Both the position numbers and the translations under genes were made by a program. A model generated the notes under the pieces. That model worked only from the letters and a program-made list of their open reading frames with translations. It was not told where the DNA came from and ran no database searches. Shown in pieces: positions 15,194-23,040 of a stretch of DNA of 64,000 nucleotides. The stretch comes from Actinomadura rayongensis (GTDB lineage: Bacteria; Actinomycetota; Actinomycetes; Streptosporangiales; Streptosporangiaceae). The stretch lies in the NCBI RefSeq assembly GCF_009831215.1, contig NZ_WUTW01000002.1:868001-932000 (forward strand), written 5' to 3'. Position 1 is the stretch's first letter. The number at the start of each line of letters is the position of its first letter.

Positions 15194-16350
15194 CGCCGTC
15201 CTCCGGCCCCGCCGCCGGGGAGGCCCGCGCCGCCGCCCGGCAGGCCGCCGGCTCCGCCGGGGAAGCCGCGCTGCCCGGTCTGGCCCGTCCCGGACGCGGC
15301 CGTGAGGACGACCTCGTCCCCCTCGTGCAGCCCGGATTTGATCTCGGTGCCCTGGTCGCCCGTGACGCCCGTCTCGACGACGACCGTGGAGCGCTTGCCG
15401 TCCCGGACGACCGTGACCGTGCTCTGCCCGCCCGCCGTGCGAACCGCCGCGCTCGGGACGTACAGGACGTCCTCCGCCCGCGACACCGACACCTCGACGG
15501 TCGCGGTCTGGCCGAGGCGGACGCCGGACGGCACCGTCGTCAGGCTGATCGTCACCGGATATTTCACGACATTGTCGGTGGTCGTGGGCGCGAGCCCGAC
15601 GTCCGCGACCTTGCCCGTCGCGGTCGTCCCGGGCAGCGCGTCGAAAGTGATCGTCGCGCTCTGGCCGGCCTTGAGCTTGGTGGTGTCGGACTCGGTGAAG
15701 TTCCCGGTGATCTGGAGCTTCCCGGTGTCGGCCATCTCGATGAAGCCCGACCCGGACGACGAGGTCGTCGTGCTGGACGACGTCGACCCCGACCCCGACC
15801 CCGAGCCCGACCCCGAGCCCGAGGACGTCCCGCCGCCCGACCCGCTGGAGCTGCCGCCGACCGTCCCGTTGACGGCGGTGACCGTCCCGGAGATCGGCGC
15901 GCGCAGCACCGTCCCGTTCAACGTCCGCAACGCCGCGCTGTAGGCGTTCTTCACCTTGAGATAGCTCGCGTACCCCTTGTCGGACGTCGTGTCCCCCGCC
16001 TCCGCGACCACCAGATCCGCCTTGGCCTGCGAATACGCCTCCTCGGCGGCCGTCGCGTCGAGCCGCGCGAGGACGGTCCCGGCCGCCACCCTCTTCCCGA
16101 CCACCGCGTAGATCTTGGTGACCGTCCCGGACGAGCCGAACGACAGCGACCGCGTCCGCGAACTCTCCACCGACCCGGACGCCGACACCGACGACGCGAC
16201 GGTCCCGCGCGCGACCCGCGCGGTGCGGGTGGCGGCGGACGCGTCCGGCCCGTCGTCGGCGAGCGTCAGATAGGCGGCCCCGGCGCCGCCGAGCAACAGC
16301 GCGCCGAGCGCGCCGTTGACCAGCAGCGTCCGGCGGGGGATCAGTTTCAT
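15190..16350 (-). CDS. HlyD/MacA-type membrane fusion protein
   Basis: A 386-residue protein with a single N-terminal membrane anchor (LLVNGALGALLLGGAGAAYL). It has the paired lipoyl half-motifs (GTVTKIYAVVGKRVAAGTVL and LRAPISGTVTAVNG) joined by a short hairpin, and a C-terminal beta-barrel. Unusually, a 45-residue Gly/Ser/Thr-only stretch interrupts the second lipoyl half, and the tail is a Gly/Leu/Pro repeat. It is the first gene of the operon MFP-ATPase-permease-two secreted proteins. In Gram-positive bacteria such proteins couple the permease to substrates outside the membrane. Confidence 0.88.
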   Translation of the reverse strand: MKLIPRRTLLVNGALGALLLGGAGAAYLTLADDGPDASAATRTARVARGTVASSVSASGSVESSRTRSLSFGSSGTVTKIYAVVGKRVAAGTVLARLDATAAEEAYSQAKADLVVAEAGDTTSDKGYASYLKVKNAYSAALRTLNGTVLRAPISGTVTAVNGTVGGSSSGSGGGTSSGSGSGSGSGSGSTSSSTTTSSSGSGFIEMADTGKLQITGNFTESDTTKLKAGQSATITFDALPGTTATGKVADVGLAPTTTDNVVKYPVTISLTTVPSGVRLGQTATVEVSVSRAEDVLYVPSAAVRTAGGQSTVTVVRDGKRSTVVVETGVTGDQGTEIKSGLHEGDEVVLTAASGTGQTGQRGFPGGAGGLPGGGAGLPGGGAGGRR

Positions 16351-16482
16351 GCCGAGAAGGCTCGCGGCGCCGTCTGGGGGACGGGTGAGCCCGACATGAG
16401 AATTCGATGAGACGGGCGAAATAGCCGCCCCCGCGCCCCGGTTGTTCGGACCGGACGATCACCGAGCCGGAAGGCAACCGAC

Positions 16483-17136
16483 ATGTCCGATGTGCGGTTC
16501 GAGCGGAGCGCCAAGAGGGTCCGGGCCTACCTCGGGGGGAACCTGGTGGCCGACACGACGAGCCCGGTCCTGGTGTGGGAGAACGGCTACTTCCCGATCT
16601 ACTACGTCCCGGCGGAGGACGTCCGCGCCGAGCTGGACGGGGCCACGGTCCGCGCGGGCGACGCCGAGGCACCCGACGCGGCCCAGCACGGCACAGGCGA
16701 ACTGGACGGCCTCGTACGCCTGAAAGCGAGCGCGTTCGACTGGTTCGAAGAGGACGAGCAGGTGTTCTCCCACCCCCGCGACCCCTATCACCGGGTGGAC
16801 GTCCTGCCGAGTTCGCGCCACGTCCGCATCGAGGTGGACGGCGTGACGATCGCAGAGTCGTCCTCCCCCACGCTGCTGTTCGAAACGAACCTGCCCGTTC
16901 GTTACTACCTGCCGAAGACGCACGTCCGGATGGACCTGCTGGAGCCCACCGCCACGGTCACGACCTGCCCGTACAAGGGCACGGCCGAGTACTGGTCGGT
17001 GCGCGTGGGCGACACGACCCACGAAGACATCGTCTGGGGTTATGCGGCGCCGCTGCCGGAGAGCACGCGCGTCCAGGGCCTGGTGGCGTTCTACGACGAG
17101 AAGGTCGACGTCTACGTGGACGGCGTCCGGCAATAG
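16483..17136 (+). CDS. DUF427 protein with two tandem domains
   Basis: A 217-residue protein with GGAAGG before ATG 16483. It contains two copies of the DUF427 beta-tent unit: residues about 5-95 (RVRAYLGGNLVADTTSPVLV then YFPIYYVPAEDV) and about 105-215 (HVRIEVDGVTIAESSSPTLL then RYYLPKTHVRMDLLE, TTCPYKGTAEYWSV). The fold is common in actinobacteria; its biochemical role is unknown to me. It is a single cytoplasmic gene, divergent from the efflux operon, and closed by its own terminator. Confidence 0.88.
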   Translation: MSDVRFERSAKRVRAYLGGNLVADTTSPVLVWENGYFPIYYVPAEDVRAELDGATVRAGDAEAPDAAQHGTGELDGLVRLKASAFDWFEEDEQVFSHPRDPYHRVDVLPSSRHVRIEVDGVTIAESSSPTLLFETNLPVRYYLPKTHVRMDLLEPTATVTTCPYKGTAEYWSVRVGDTTHEDIVWGYAAPLPESTRVQGLVAFYDEKVDVYVDGVRQ

Positions 17137-17145
17137 CCCCCGCTC

Positions 17146-17195
17146 AGAGCCCCGTGGTTCGTCCTCACCGGACGACGTAACACGGGGCTCTTTTT
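17146..17195 (+). terminator. Intrinsic terminator after DUF427 gene
   Basis: AGAGCCCCGTG (17146-17156) pairs with CACGGGGCTCT (17181-17191), the loop itself holds a small hairpin (CGTC/GACG), and five T residues follow. This is one of the few terminators in the window with a U-tract. Confidence 0.85.
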
Positions 17196-17284
17196 GTGCG
17201 CCTGGTCAACATAAGTCAATGAGACATCGTGCGATGGTGTGATGCCGGTCGCTTTGCCGGGAACAGCCTTGAATATGACCAGAA

Positions 17285-17315
17285 CTTACGGCACCGTAGG
17301 TTACGGCAACGTAAG
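17285..17315 (+). promoter_or_regulatory. Tandem palindromic operator upstream of desaturase operon
   Basis: Two 16-bp pseudo-palindromes, CTTACG-N4-CGTAGG (17285-17300) and GTTACG-N4-CGTAAG (17300-17315), are spaced 15 bp apart; the outermost arms AACTTACG and CGTAAGTT also match. The pattern fits a TetR-type fatty-acid regulator binding as two dimers just before the reductase/desaturase pair. No tetR gene lies beside it, so the regulator would act from elsewhere. Confidence 0.6.
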
Positions 17316-17337
17316 TTAGACCCGCCGGGGAGGCCCC

Positions 17338-18420
17338 TTGTCCGTGCACGCGCTCCCGTCCCGCTCGCCGGTGCGCCGGCTCGCGAAGGCGGCGCGGTGG
17401 CTCACCACGCCGCTGCTCCCCGAGGACTACCTCGGCCTCGTCAACCCGCTGTGGTCGACGGTCGAGCCGCGCGGCCGGATCGAGGACGTCCGGCGCGAGG
17501 CGCCCGGCGTGGCGACGCTGCGGATCAGGCCCGGCGTCGAGTGGGACGGCCACCGCCCCGGCCAGTGGCTCAAGATCGGCGTCGACATCGACGGCGTGCG
17601 CCACTGGCGGACGTTCTCGCTGTCGTCCCCGCCGCGCCCCGACGGACGGCTCACCATCACCGTCAAGGCCACCCCGGACGGCCTGGTGTCCCGGTACCTC
17701 GTCCACCGCGCGCGGCCCGGGACGATCGTCCGGCTGGAGACGGCCGACGGCGAGTTCGTGCTGCCGTCCCCGGTCCCCGACAAGATCCTGTTCCTCGCGG
17801 CGGGCAGCGGCATCACGCCGATCATGGCGATGCTGCGCGGTCTCGACGCCGCTGGAACGTTTCCGGACACGGTCGTCGTCTACTCGTCCCGCACCCCCGG
17901 CGACGTCATCTTCGGCGACGAGCTGCGCGCCCTCGCGCGCCGGCACCGCGCGCTGACGCTGGTCGAGCGGCACACCGCCGTCGACGGCCGGCTCGCCGTC
18001 GCCGACCTGCCGGGCGTCTGCCCCGACTGGGCCGAGCGCGAGACGTGGGCGTGCGGCCCGGCGGAGCTGCTGGACGACGCCGAGGCGCACTGGGACGCGG
18101 CGGGACTCGCCGAACGACTCCGCACGGAACGTTTCCGCGTCGTCCTGGCGGGAACCGGCGGCGAAGGAGGCCGGGTGCGGTTCTGCTCCAGCGGCGTGGA
18201 GGTCGACGCCGACGGCGCGACCCCCCTGCTGGACGCGGGCGAGGGCGCGGGCGCCCTGCTGCCGAGCGGCTGCCGGATGGGCATCTGCTACAGCTGCGTC
18301 GGCCGCCTCCGCTCCGGCCAGGTCCGCGACCTGCGCACCGGCGAGGTCCACGGCGAGGAGGGCCACATGATCCAGACGTGCGTCTCCGCCGCCGCAGGAC
18401 CCGTCGAAATCGACCTCTGA
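17338..18420 (+). CDS. Ferredoxin-NADP reductase-type electron donor for acyl desaturase
   Basis: A 360-residue protein starting at TTG 17338 behind GGGGAGG. The FAD domain is at about 45-150 (RTFSLSSPP and the strand before it), the NAD domain follows (ILFLAAGSGITPIMAM), and a C-terminal plant-type 2Fe-2S domain has C312, C317, C320 and C348 (SGCRMGICYSCVG, IQTCVS). This three-domain layout matches the oxidoreductase (Rv3230c type in Mycobacterium tuberculosis) that passes electrons from NADPH to the stearoyl-CoA delta-9 desaturase DesA3. The desaturase follows 12 bases later, so the pair forms one electron-transfer unit. Confidence 0.92.
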   Translation: MSVHALPSRSPVRRLAKAARWLTTPLLPEDYLGLVNPLWSTVEPRGRIEDVRREAPGVATLRIRPGVEWDGHRPGQWLKIGVDIDGVRHWRTFSLSSPPRPDGRLTITVKATPDGLVSRYLVHRARPGTIVRLETADGEFVLPSPVPDKILFLAAGSGITPIMAMLRGLDAAGTFPDTVVVYSSRTPGDVIFGDELRALARRHRALTLVERHTAVDGRLAVADLPGVCPDWAERETWACGPAELLDDAEAHWDAAGLAERLRTERFRVVLAGTGGEGGRVRFCSSGVEVDADGATPLLDAGEGAGALLPSGCRMGICYSCVGRLRSGQVRDLRTGEVHGEEGHMIQTCVSAAAGPVEIDL

Positions 18421-18432
18421 AGGAGGCCCCCG

Positions 18433-19563
18433 ATGACTCACGACCCCACCGCCCACCTCACCCCCGCCGACTACGACGCCATCGCGCGCGAGCTGGACGA
18501 CCTGCGCGAGGAGATCTTCGCCGAGCTGGGCGACGACGACGCCGCGTACATCCACAAGGTCATCCGCTGGCAGCGGTACCTGGAGATCGGCGGCCGGGCC
18601 ATGCTCATGGCCTCGTCGCTGCCGCCCGCCTGGCTCGCCGGTACCGCGACGCTGTCCGTCGCGAAGATCCTGGAGAACATGGAGATCGGGCACAACGTCA
18701 TGCACGGCCAGTGGGACTGGATGCGCGACCCCAAGATCCACTCGACGACGTGGGAGTGGGACAACGTCTCCCCCGCCGAGCAGTGGAAGCACTCGCACAA
18801 CTTCGTCCACCACACGTACACGAACGTCCTCGGCAAGGACAACGACGTGGGCTACGGCATCCTGCGCGTGACGCCGGAGCAGCCGTGGAACCCGGTCTAC
18901 CTCGCGCAGCCGTTCTACAACGCGCTGCTCGCGATGTTCTTCGAGTACGGCGTCGCGCTGCACGACCTGGACCTGGAGAAGATCCGCCGGGGCGAGGACG
19001 ACCGGGAGGTCACCCGCGCCAAGCTCCGCGACATCGGCCGCAAGGTCCGCCGCCAGTGGGCCAAGGACTACATCGCGTTCCCGCTGCTCAGCGGGCCGCA
19101 GTTCCTGTCGACGCTGTCCGCGAACTTCTCGGCGAACATCGTCCGGAACGTGTGGGCGCACACGATCATCTTCTGCGGGCACTTCCCCGGCGACATCGAC
19201 GTGTTCGAGGTCGGCGAGGAGCAGCTGGACGGCGAGACGCGCGGCGAGTGGTACGTCCGGCAGATCCTCGGCTCGGCGAACATCTCCGGCGGCAAGCTGT
19301 TCCACCTCATGACGGGGAACCTCAGCCACCAGATCGAGCACCACCTGTTCCCGGACATGCCGAGCAACCGGTACGCGGAGATCGCGCCCCGGGTGCGGGC
19401 GCTGTGCGAGAAGTACGGGCTGCCGTACCACACCGGCTCGTTGCGCAAGCAGGCCGGAAGCACGTGGAAGAAGATCGTCCGGTACGCGCTGCCGGGGCCG
19501 AGCCGGACGCCGGCGCCGCCGCGCGCGCCGCTCGCCAAGAGCAAGGAGCCCGTCGCCGCCTGA
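18433..19563 (+). CDS. Membrane acyl-CoA/fatty-acid desaturase (DesA3-like)
   Basis: A 376-residue desaturase with all three diiron histidine boxes: H87xxxH91 (GHNVMHGQWD), H120-H122...H126H127 (HSHNFVHHTYTN) and H299xxH303H304 (HQIEHHLFP). Hydrophobic segments before and between the boxes fit the membrane-embedded fold. It should introduce a double bond, probably at delta-9, into long acyl chains, using the preceding reductase. Membrane-fluidity control and fatty-acid-responsive regulation through the tandem operator upstream are likely. A strong hairpin follows the stop. Confidence 0.93.
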   Translation: MTHDPTAHLTPADYDAIARELDDLREEIFAELGDDDAAYIHKVIRWQRYLEIGGRAMLMASSLPPAWLAGTATLSVAKILENMEIGHNVMHGQWDWMRDPKIHSTTWEWDNVSPAEQWKHSHNFVHHTYTNVLGKDNDVGYGILRVTPEQPWNPVYLAQPFYNALLAMFFEYGVALHDLDLEKIRRGEDDREVTRAKLRDIGRKVRRQWAKDYIAFPLLSGPQFLSTLSANFSANIVRNVWAHTIIFCGHFPGDIDVFEVGEEQLDGETRGEWYVRQILGSANISGGKLFHLMTGNLSHQIEHHLFPDMPSNRYAEIAPRVRALCEKYGLPYHTGSLRKQAGSTWKKIVRYALPGPSRTPAPPRAPLAKSKEPVAA

Positions 19564-19571
19564 CCGGCGGT

Positions 19572-19598
19572 CCGCCCCGGCCCGCGCGGCCGGGGCGG
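19572..19598. terminator. Bidirectional hairpin terminator
   Basis: CCGCCCCGGCC (19572-19582) and GGCCGGGGCGG (19588-19598) form an 11-bp perfect stem with a five-base loop. It lies in the 43-base gap between the convergent desaturase and terB genes. It has no U-tract, as is usual for actinobacterial terminators. Confidence 0.75.
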
Positions 19599-19606
19599 TT
19601 GCGGAT

Positions 19607-20062
19607 TCAGAGGTCGAACTCGGCCGGGTCGAGGCCGACCGCGTGGCACGCCTCGCGGACGACGGCCTTCTCGGTGGCGTCGAAGTCGCCGTCCGCGCCG
19701 CCGATGATGATGCCGATCTGGATGACGGCACGGGCCTCGGCGGGCTTCCTGCCCACCTTCGCGATGTCCTGGAGGACGCCGACCTTGCCGAACGCGAAGT
19801 CCGACGTCAGCCGGGACAGGTAGGTCTCGAAGCGCTGCCGCAGGTCCTCGGCCGGGAAGTTCTGGAGCACCTCGTTCACCGTGATGAGCGAGGCCGTCCG
19901 GCGCCGCTCCTCGGGCGCCACCGTGCCGTCGGCGGCGGCGACCAGCGCGCACATCGCCATGCTCGCGTCCCGGAACGCGCCGCTGGTCAGTTCGTTCTTC
20001 TTGGCGAGAAGCTGTGCCTGCATGGTCTTGGTGGACTCGCGCAGCCTGTTCCACAGGGCCAT
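19607..20062 (-). CDS. TerB-family tellurite-resistance/stress protein
   Basis: A 151-residue all-helical protein. ATG 20062 follows GGAGG; the start MALWNRLRESTKTMQ is typical of the family. The TerB core is visible: MAMCALVAAADGTVAPEERR (about 35-54) and IGIIIGGADGDFDATEKAVV (about 116-135), each with an acidic metal-binding loop. TerB-type proteins belong to membrane-associated stress and phage-defence complexes, often beside TerD and others; no terC/D/E genes are visible here. It is divergent from the Spo0M gene with a shared 93-base promoter region. Confidence 0.9.
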   Translation of the reverse strand: MALWNRLRESTKTMQAQLLAKKNELTSGAFRDASMAMCALVAAADGTVAPEERRRTASLITVNEVLQNFPAEDLRQRFETYLSRLTSDFAFGKVGVLQDIAKVGRKPAEARAVIQIGIIIGGADGDFDATEKAVVREACHAVGLDPAEFDL

Positions 20063-20155
20063 CGAAAACCTCCGTGTCCGCTTTCCGCCGAGCGGCCGTC
20101 TCGCGCCCGGCCGAACTGCTACAAGTGTAGTAGTTGACCGCGGGAGAGAGGACGC

Positions 20156-21244
20156 ATGGTGTTCAAACGGCTGCTCGGGCTCGACGGCCCTTCGGTGGAC
20201 ACGGTGCTGCGGACGCCGGCGAGTCGTCCGGGCGAGCATCTGGACGGGCAGGTCCACCTGCGCGGCGGGGACCGCGACGTCCACGTCCACCAGGTGATCC
20301 TGAGCCTGGTCGCGCGCGTGGAGGACGAGTACGGCGACCACGAGCACGCGACCGCCCACGAGTTCCACGAGATCGCGATCACCGGGCCGTTCGTGCTCGG
20401 CGCCGGACGCGACGAGGTGATCCCGTTCTCCGTCCCGCTCCCCTGGGAGCTGCCGGTCACCGAGGCGTACGGCGGGCCGCTGCACGGGACGGTCCTCGGC
20501 GTCCGCACCGCGCTGGACGTCGCCGGCGGACGCGACGCGGGCGACCTCGACCCGCTCGCCGTGCGTCCGCTGCCCGCGCAGCAGCGCGTGCTGGACGCGT
20601 TCGCCGCGCTCGGCTGCACGCTCAAGGGCGCGGACCTGGAGGCGGGGCACATCGCGGGCGTCCACCAGGAGCTGCCGTTCTACCAGGAGATCGAGTTCTT
20701 CCCACCGCCGCAGCACGCCGGACACGTCTCTGAAGTCGAGCTGACGTTCGTGACCCGTCCGGACGGCCTCGCGATCGTCCTGGAGGCCGACCACGGCGGC
20801 GGCGACTCCTACGGGCGCTTCGACGTCGACCACGTGAGCGCGCTGCACCACGGCTGGGAGGCCGAGATCGACCGGTGGCTGGCGTCCCTCGGCTCGCACT
20901 ACGCCGTCCCCGACCCGTACGACCACCACACCGCGCACCACGACGGTCACCACGGGGGCCACCACGGGGGCCACCACGGCGGCCCGGGCTGGGGCGGCGT
21001 CGCCGCCGGGGCGGCCGGCGGGCTGGCGGTCGGCGCCGTCGCCGGTTACGCGGTGAGCGAGATGCTGGACGACGACGAGGAGGATGACGAGGGCGACGAC
21101 GACCCGCTCGCCGAGGCCATCGCCGACCAGGCCCGCCAGGACGCCTACGCGGCGGCGTACGAGCAGGCCGTCGACCAGGCGTACACCGACGCCTACCAGG
21201 ACGCCTACGAGGACGCCGCCGAACTGTACGGCGACGAGGACTGA
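20156..21244 (+). CDS. Spo0M-type sporulation-control protein
   Basis: A 362-residue protein with the arrestin-like Spo0M domain over residues 1-250 (MVFKRLLGLDGPSVDTVL, GEHLDGQVHL, HEIAITGPFVL, IPFSVPLPWELPVT, and the paired second beta-sandwich QEIEFFPPPQ). After it comes a His/Gly repeat (HHGGHHGGHHGG, about 262-282), a short hydrophobic Gly/Ala segment, an acidic run and a Tyr/Ala-rich tail of about 40 residues (QDAYAAAYEQAVDQAYTDAY). Spo0M proteins are linked to sporulation and cell-shape control. The metal-binding-like His repeat is an extension. Confidence 0.88.
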   Translation: MVFKRLLGLDGPSVDTVLRTPASRPGEHLDGQVHLRGGDRDVHVHQVILSLVARVEDEYGDHEHATAHEFHEIAITGPFVLGAGRDEVIPFSVPLPWELPVTEAYGGPLHGTVLGVRTALDVAGGRDAGDLDPLAVRPLPAQQRVLDAFAALGCTLKGADLEAGHIAGVHQELPFYQEIEFFPPPQHAGHVSEVELTFVTRPDGLAIVLEADHGGGDSYGRFDVDHVSALHHGWEAEIDRWLASLGSHYAVPDPYDHHTAHHDGHHGGHHGGHHGGPGWGGVAAGAAGGLAVGAVAGYAVSEMLDDDEEDDEGDDDPLAEAIADQARQDAYAAAYEQAVDQAYTDAYQDAYEDAAELYGDED

Positions 21245-21251
21245 CCCGCAC

Positions 21252-21279
21252 GGCGGCGTCCGACCCGCCGGACGCCGCC
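21252..21279. terminator. Hairpin after spo0M-like gene
   Basis: GGCGGCGTCCG (21252-21262) pairs perfectly with CGGACGCCGCC (21269-21279), eight bases after the stop. No U-tract. Confidence 0.65.
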
Positions 21280-21560
21280 CCACCCCGACCCCGACCACCG
21301 CACAACGCCGCCCGGCGGTTTCCGACCCACCCGACGCCGCCACACCCCAACCCCGCACGGTCGCGCGACGCCGTCCGCGGACCGGACGCCCCGCATCCCA
21401 ACCCTGATCACCACGCGACGCCGCCCGGCGGCGTCCGGCCCACCCGGCGCCGCCGCGCCCTGGCCGCGTGGCGCCGCCCGGCGGCTTTCGCATGCTCGTG
21501 TCGCCTGCCGGTCCGGCCCGATGCGGCCACCGGCGGACATGGCGGGCGCACCCGGACGAC
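21280..21560. repeat. GC-rich imperfect repeats, no gene
   Basis: Four or five imperfect copies of a GACGCCGCCCGGCGG-type motif, each able to form a small hairpin, alternate with CACCCCGACC-like spacers. No codon bias or start suggests coding on either strand. It separates the Spo0M gene from the pseudokinase operon and probably carries the operon promoter near its right end. Confidence 0.45.
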
Positions 21561-21585
21561 ACTGGGTGAACGAGGAGGTCGCGCG

Positions 21586-23034
21586 GTGCCGCAGCGGTCA
21601 GCCCGGCCCTGGAGGGCCGCGGGATACGACGAGGAGGCGCGCCTCGGCGCGGCCGTCGTCCTGGCCGCCGAGCGCGTCACCGGAACGCCCGTCGTCCTCC
21701 GGTACGTCCCGATGCGGGCCCTCGCCGACCGCGCGCAGCGGGCCGCGTTCCTGGCGGACGCGGCCCGCCTGGAAGGCGTCGCCGACCCGCACGTCCTCCG
21801 CCTGCGGCACCTGGTCACCGATCCCCGGCTGGACCGCCCGCACCGGCACGTCGGGACGGGCGACGGCGCGGCGCTGGCGTACGAGGCCGTGCAGTGCGTC
21901 GGCCTCGCGACGCTGCTCGACCGCACGGGGCCGCTGCCGCTTGAGGCGGTCCTGGCGGTCGCCGCCGACGCCACGGCCGGGCTCGCCGCCGCGCACGCGC
22001 GCGGCGTCCGGCACAACGTGGTCGCGCCGCGCCGGATGCTCGTCACCGCCGACGGCCGCGTCCTGCTCGCCGGGCTCGCGCTCGGCGGCGTCGAGGACGC
22101 CGGGCTCGCGCGCCGCGCCCCGGAACTGTGGCGCGGCGGATCCGCTTCGGCGGCCACCGACCGCTACGCCCTCGGCTGCGTCCTGGTCGAGTGCCTGACC
22201 GGACGCCCGCCCTTCCCGCGCCGCGCCCCGTCGAGCCTGATGGGCGCGCACCTGACGGCCGCGCCGCCGCTGGACGCGCTGCCCTCGGCGGTGCGTCCCG
22301 TGCTGGCCGCGCTGCTGGCGAAGGACCCGCCGCGCGGCCTCCAACCCGCAGCGGTCGCCGACCTCGCCGCGGCGGCGTGCGGGCCGGACTGGGCGGCGCG
22401 CGGACGGCGCGCGCTGGGCGACCGGGCGGCGGCGCTCGTCCGGCCGTTCGACACGACGCCGCGGCCGATCGAAACGCCGTCGCCGGCCGCGTGGAGGCCT
22501 TCGTGGCCCCGCGCGGCGCGGGACGTCACCGCGGCCGTCGCCGCCGTGGCCGTCGCGGTGAGCGTCGTGGTCGTCGTCATGGCCGCTCTGCGCGGTCTGC
22601 ACGGAGGCGACCGGCCCGACCCGGAGGCCGCGGCGCGGCGCACGACCGCGTCCGGGACGGCGCACCGCACGCCGCGCCGCAAGCGGACGGCCCACGAGAC
22701 GACCCATCGGGCGACGCACCGGGCCGCGTCGTGCCCCGCCGGAGACGGCCTGACGATCACGCCGAGCAGCGGCGGCACCCGAACCCGGATCACCGTGCGC
22801 GGCACCGGCGTCGTCGCCAACGGCAGTGTGCGCATCCACTTCTACGCCGACACGATGGGCACCGCGCGGACCGACTCCGGCGGCTGCTTCCGCGCGCGCC
22901 TCCCCATCCCGCGACCCGATTTCTACGCGCATTTCCCCGGCACCAGATTCGACGTGTACGTCACGGAATACGATCCGGCCGGAAATTATTCGGGGAACGG
23001 CCCCGGCCGCGTCGGATTCCTGCTGATCGGATAG
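21586..23034 (+). CDS. Membrane-anchored protein-kinase-fold protein (probable pseudokinase)
   Basis: A 482-residue protein. Residues about 10-285 follow the Ser/Thr kinase fold: a beta-3 strand (VVLRY), an alpha-C region, a catalytic-loop equivalent (RGVRHNVVAPRRML, near 140), an activation-segment equivalent (LLAGLALGG), APELW, and TDRYALGCVLVECLTGRPPF. The VAIK lysine is Arg, the HRD aspartate and loop Asn are replaced, and DFG aspartate is Ala, so catalysis is unlikely. One membrane helix follows (about 311-335), then a basic Thr/Arg-rich stretch and an extracellular beta domain of about 100 residues with two Cys. It starts the operon with the TIR-GUN4 and SPFH genes and is probably a scaffold or sensor. 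Confidence 0.75.
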   Translation: MPQRSARPWRAAGYDEEARLGAAVVLAAERVTGTPVVLRYVPMRALADRAQRAAFLADAARLEGVADPHVLRLRHLVTDPRLDRPHRHVGTGDGAALAYEAVQCVGLATLLDRTGPLPLEAVLAVAADATAGLAAAHARGVRHNVVAPRRMLVTADGRVLLAGLALGGVEDAGLARRAPELWRGGSASAATDRYALGCVLVECLTGRPPFPRRAPSSLMGAHLTAAPPLDALPSAVRPVLAALLAKDPPRGLQPAAVADLAAAACGPDWAARGRRALGDRAAALVRPFDTTPRPIETPSPAAWRPSWPRAARDVTAAVAAVAVAVSVVVVVMAALRGLHGGDRPDPEAAARRTTASGTAHRTPRRKRTAHETTHRATHRAASCPAGDGLTITPSSGGTRTRITVRGTGVVANGSVRIHFYADTMGTARTDSGGCFRARLPIPRPDFYAHFPGTRFDVYVTEYDPAGNYSGNGPGRVGFLLIG

Positions 23035-23040
23035 GCCGCC

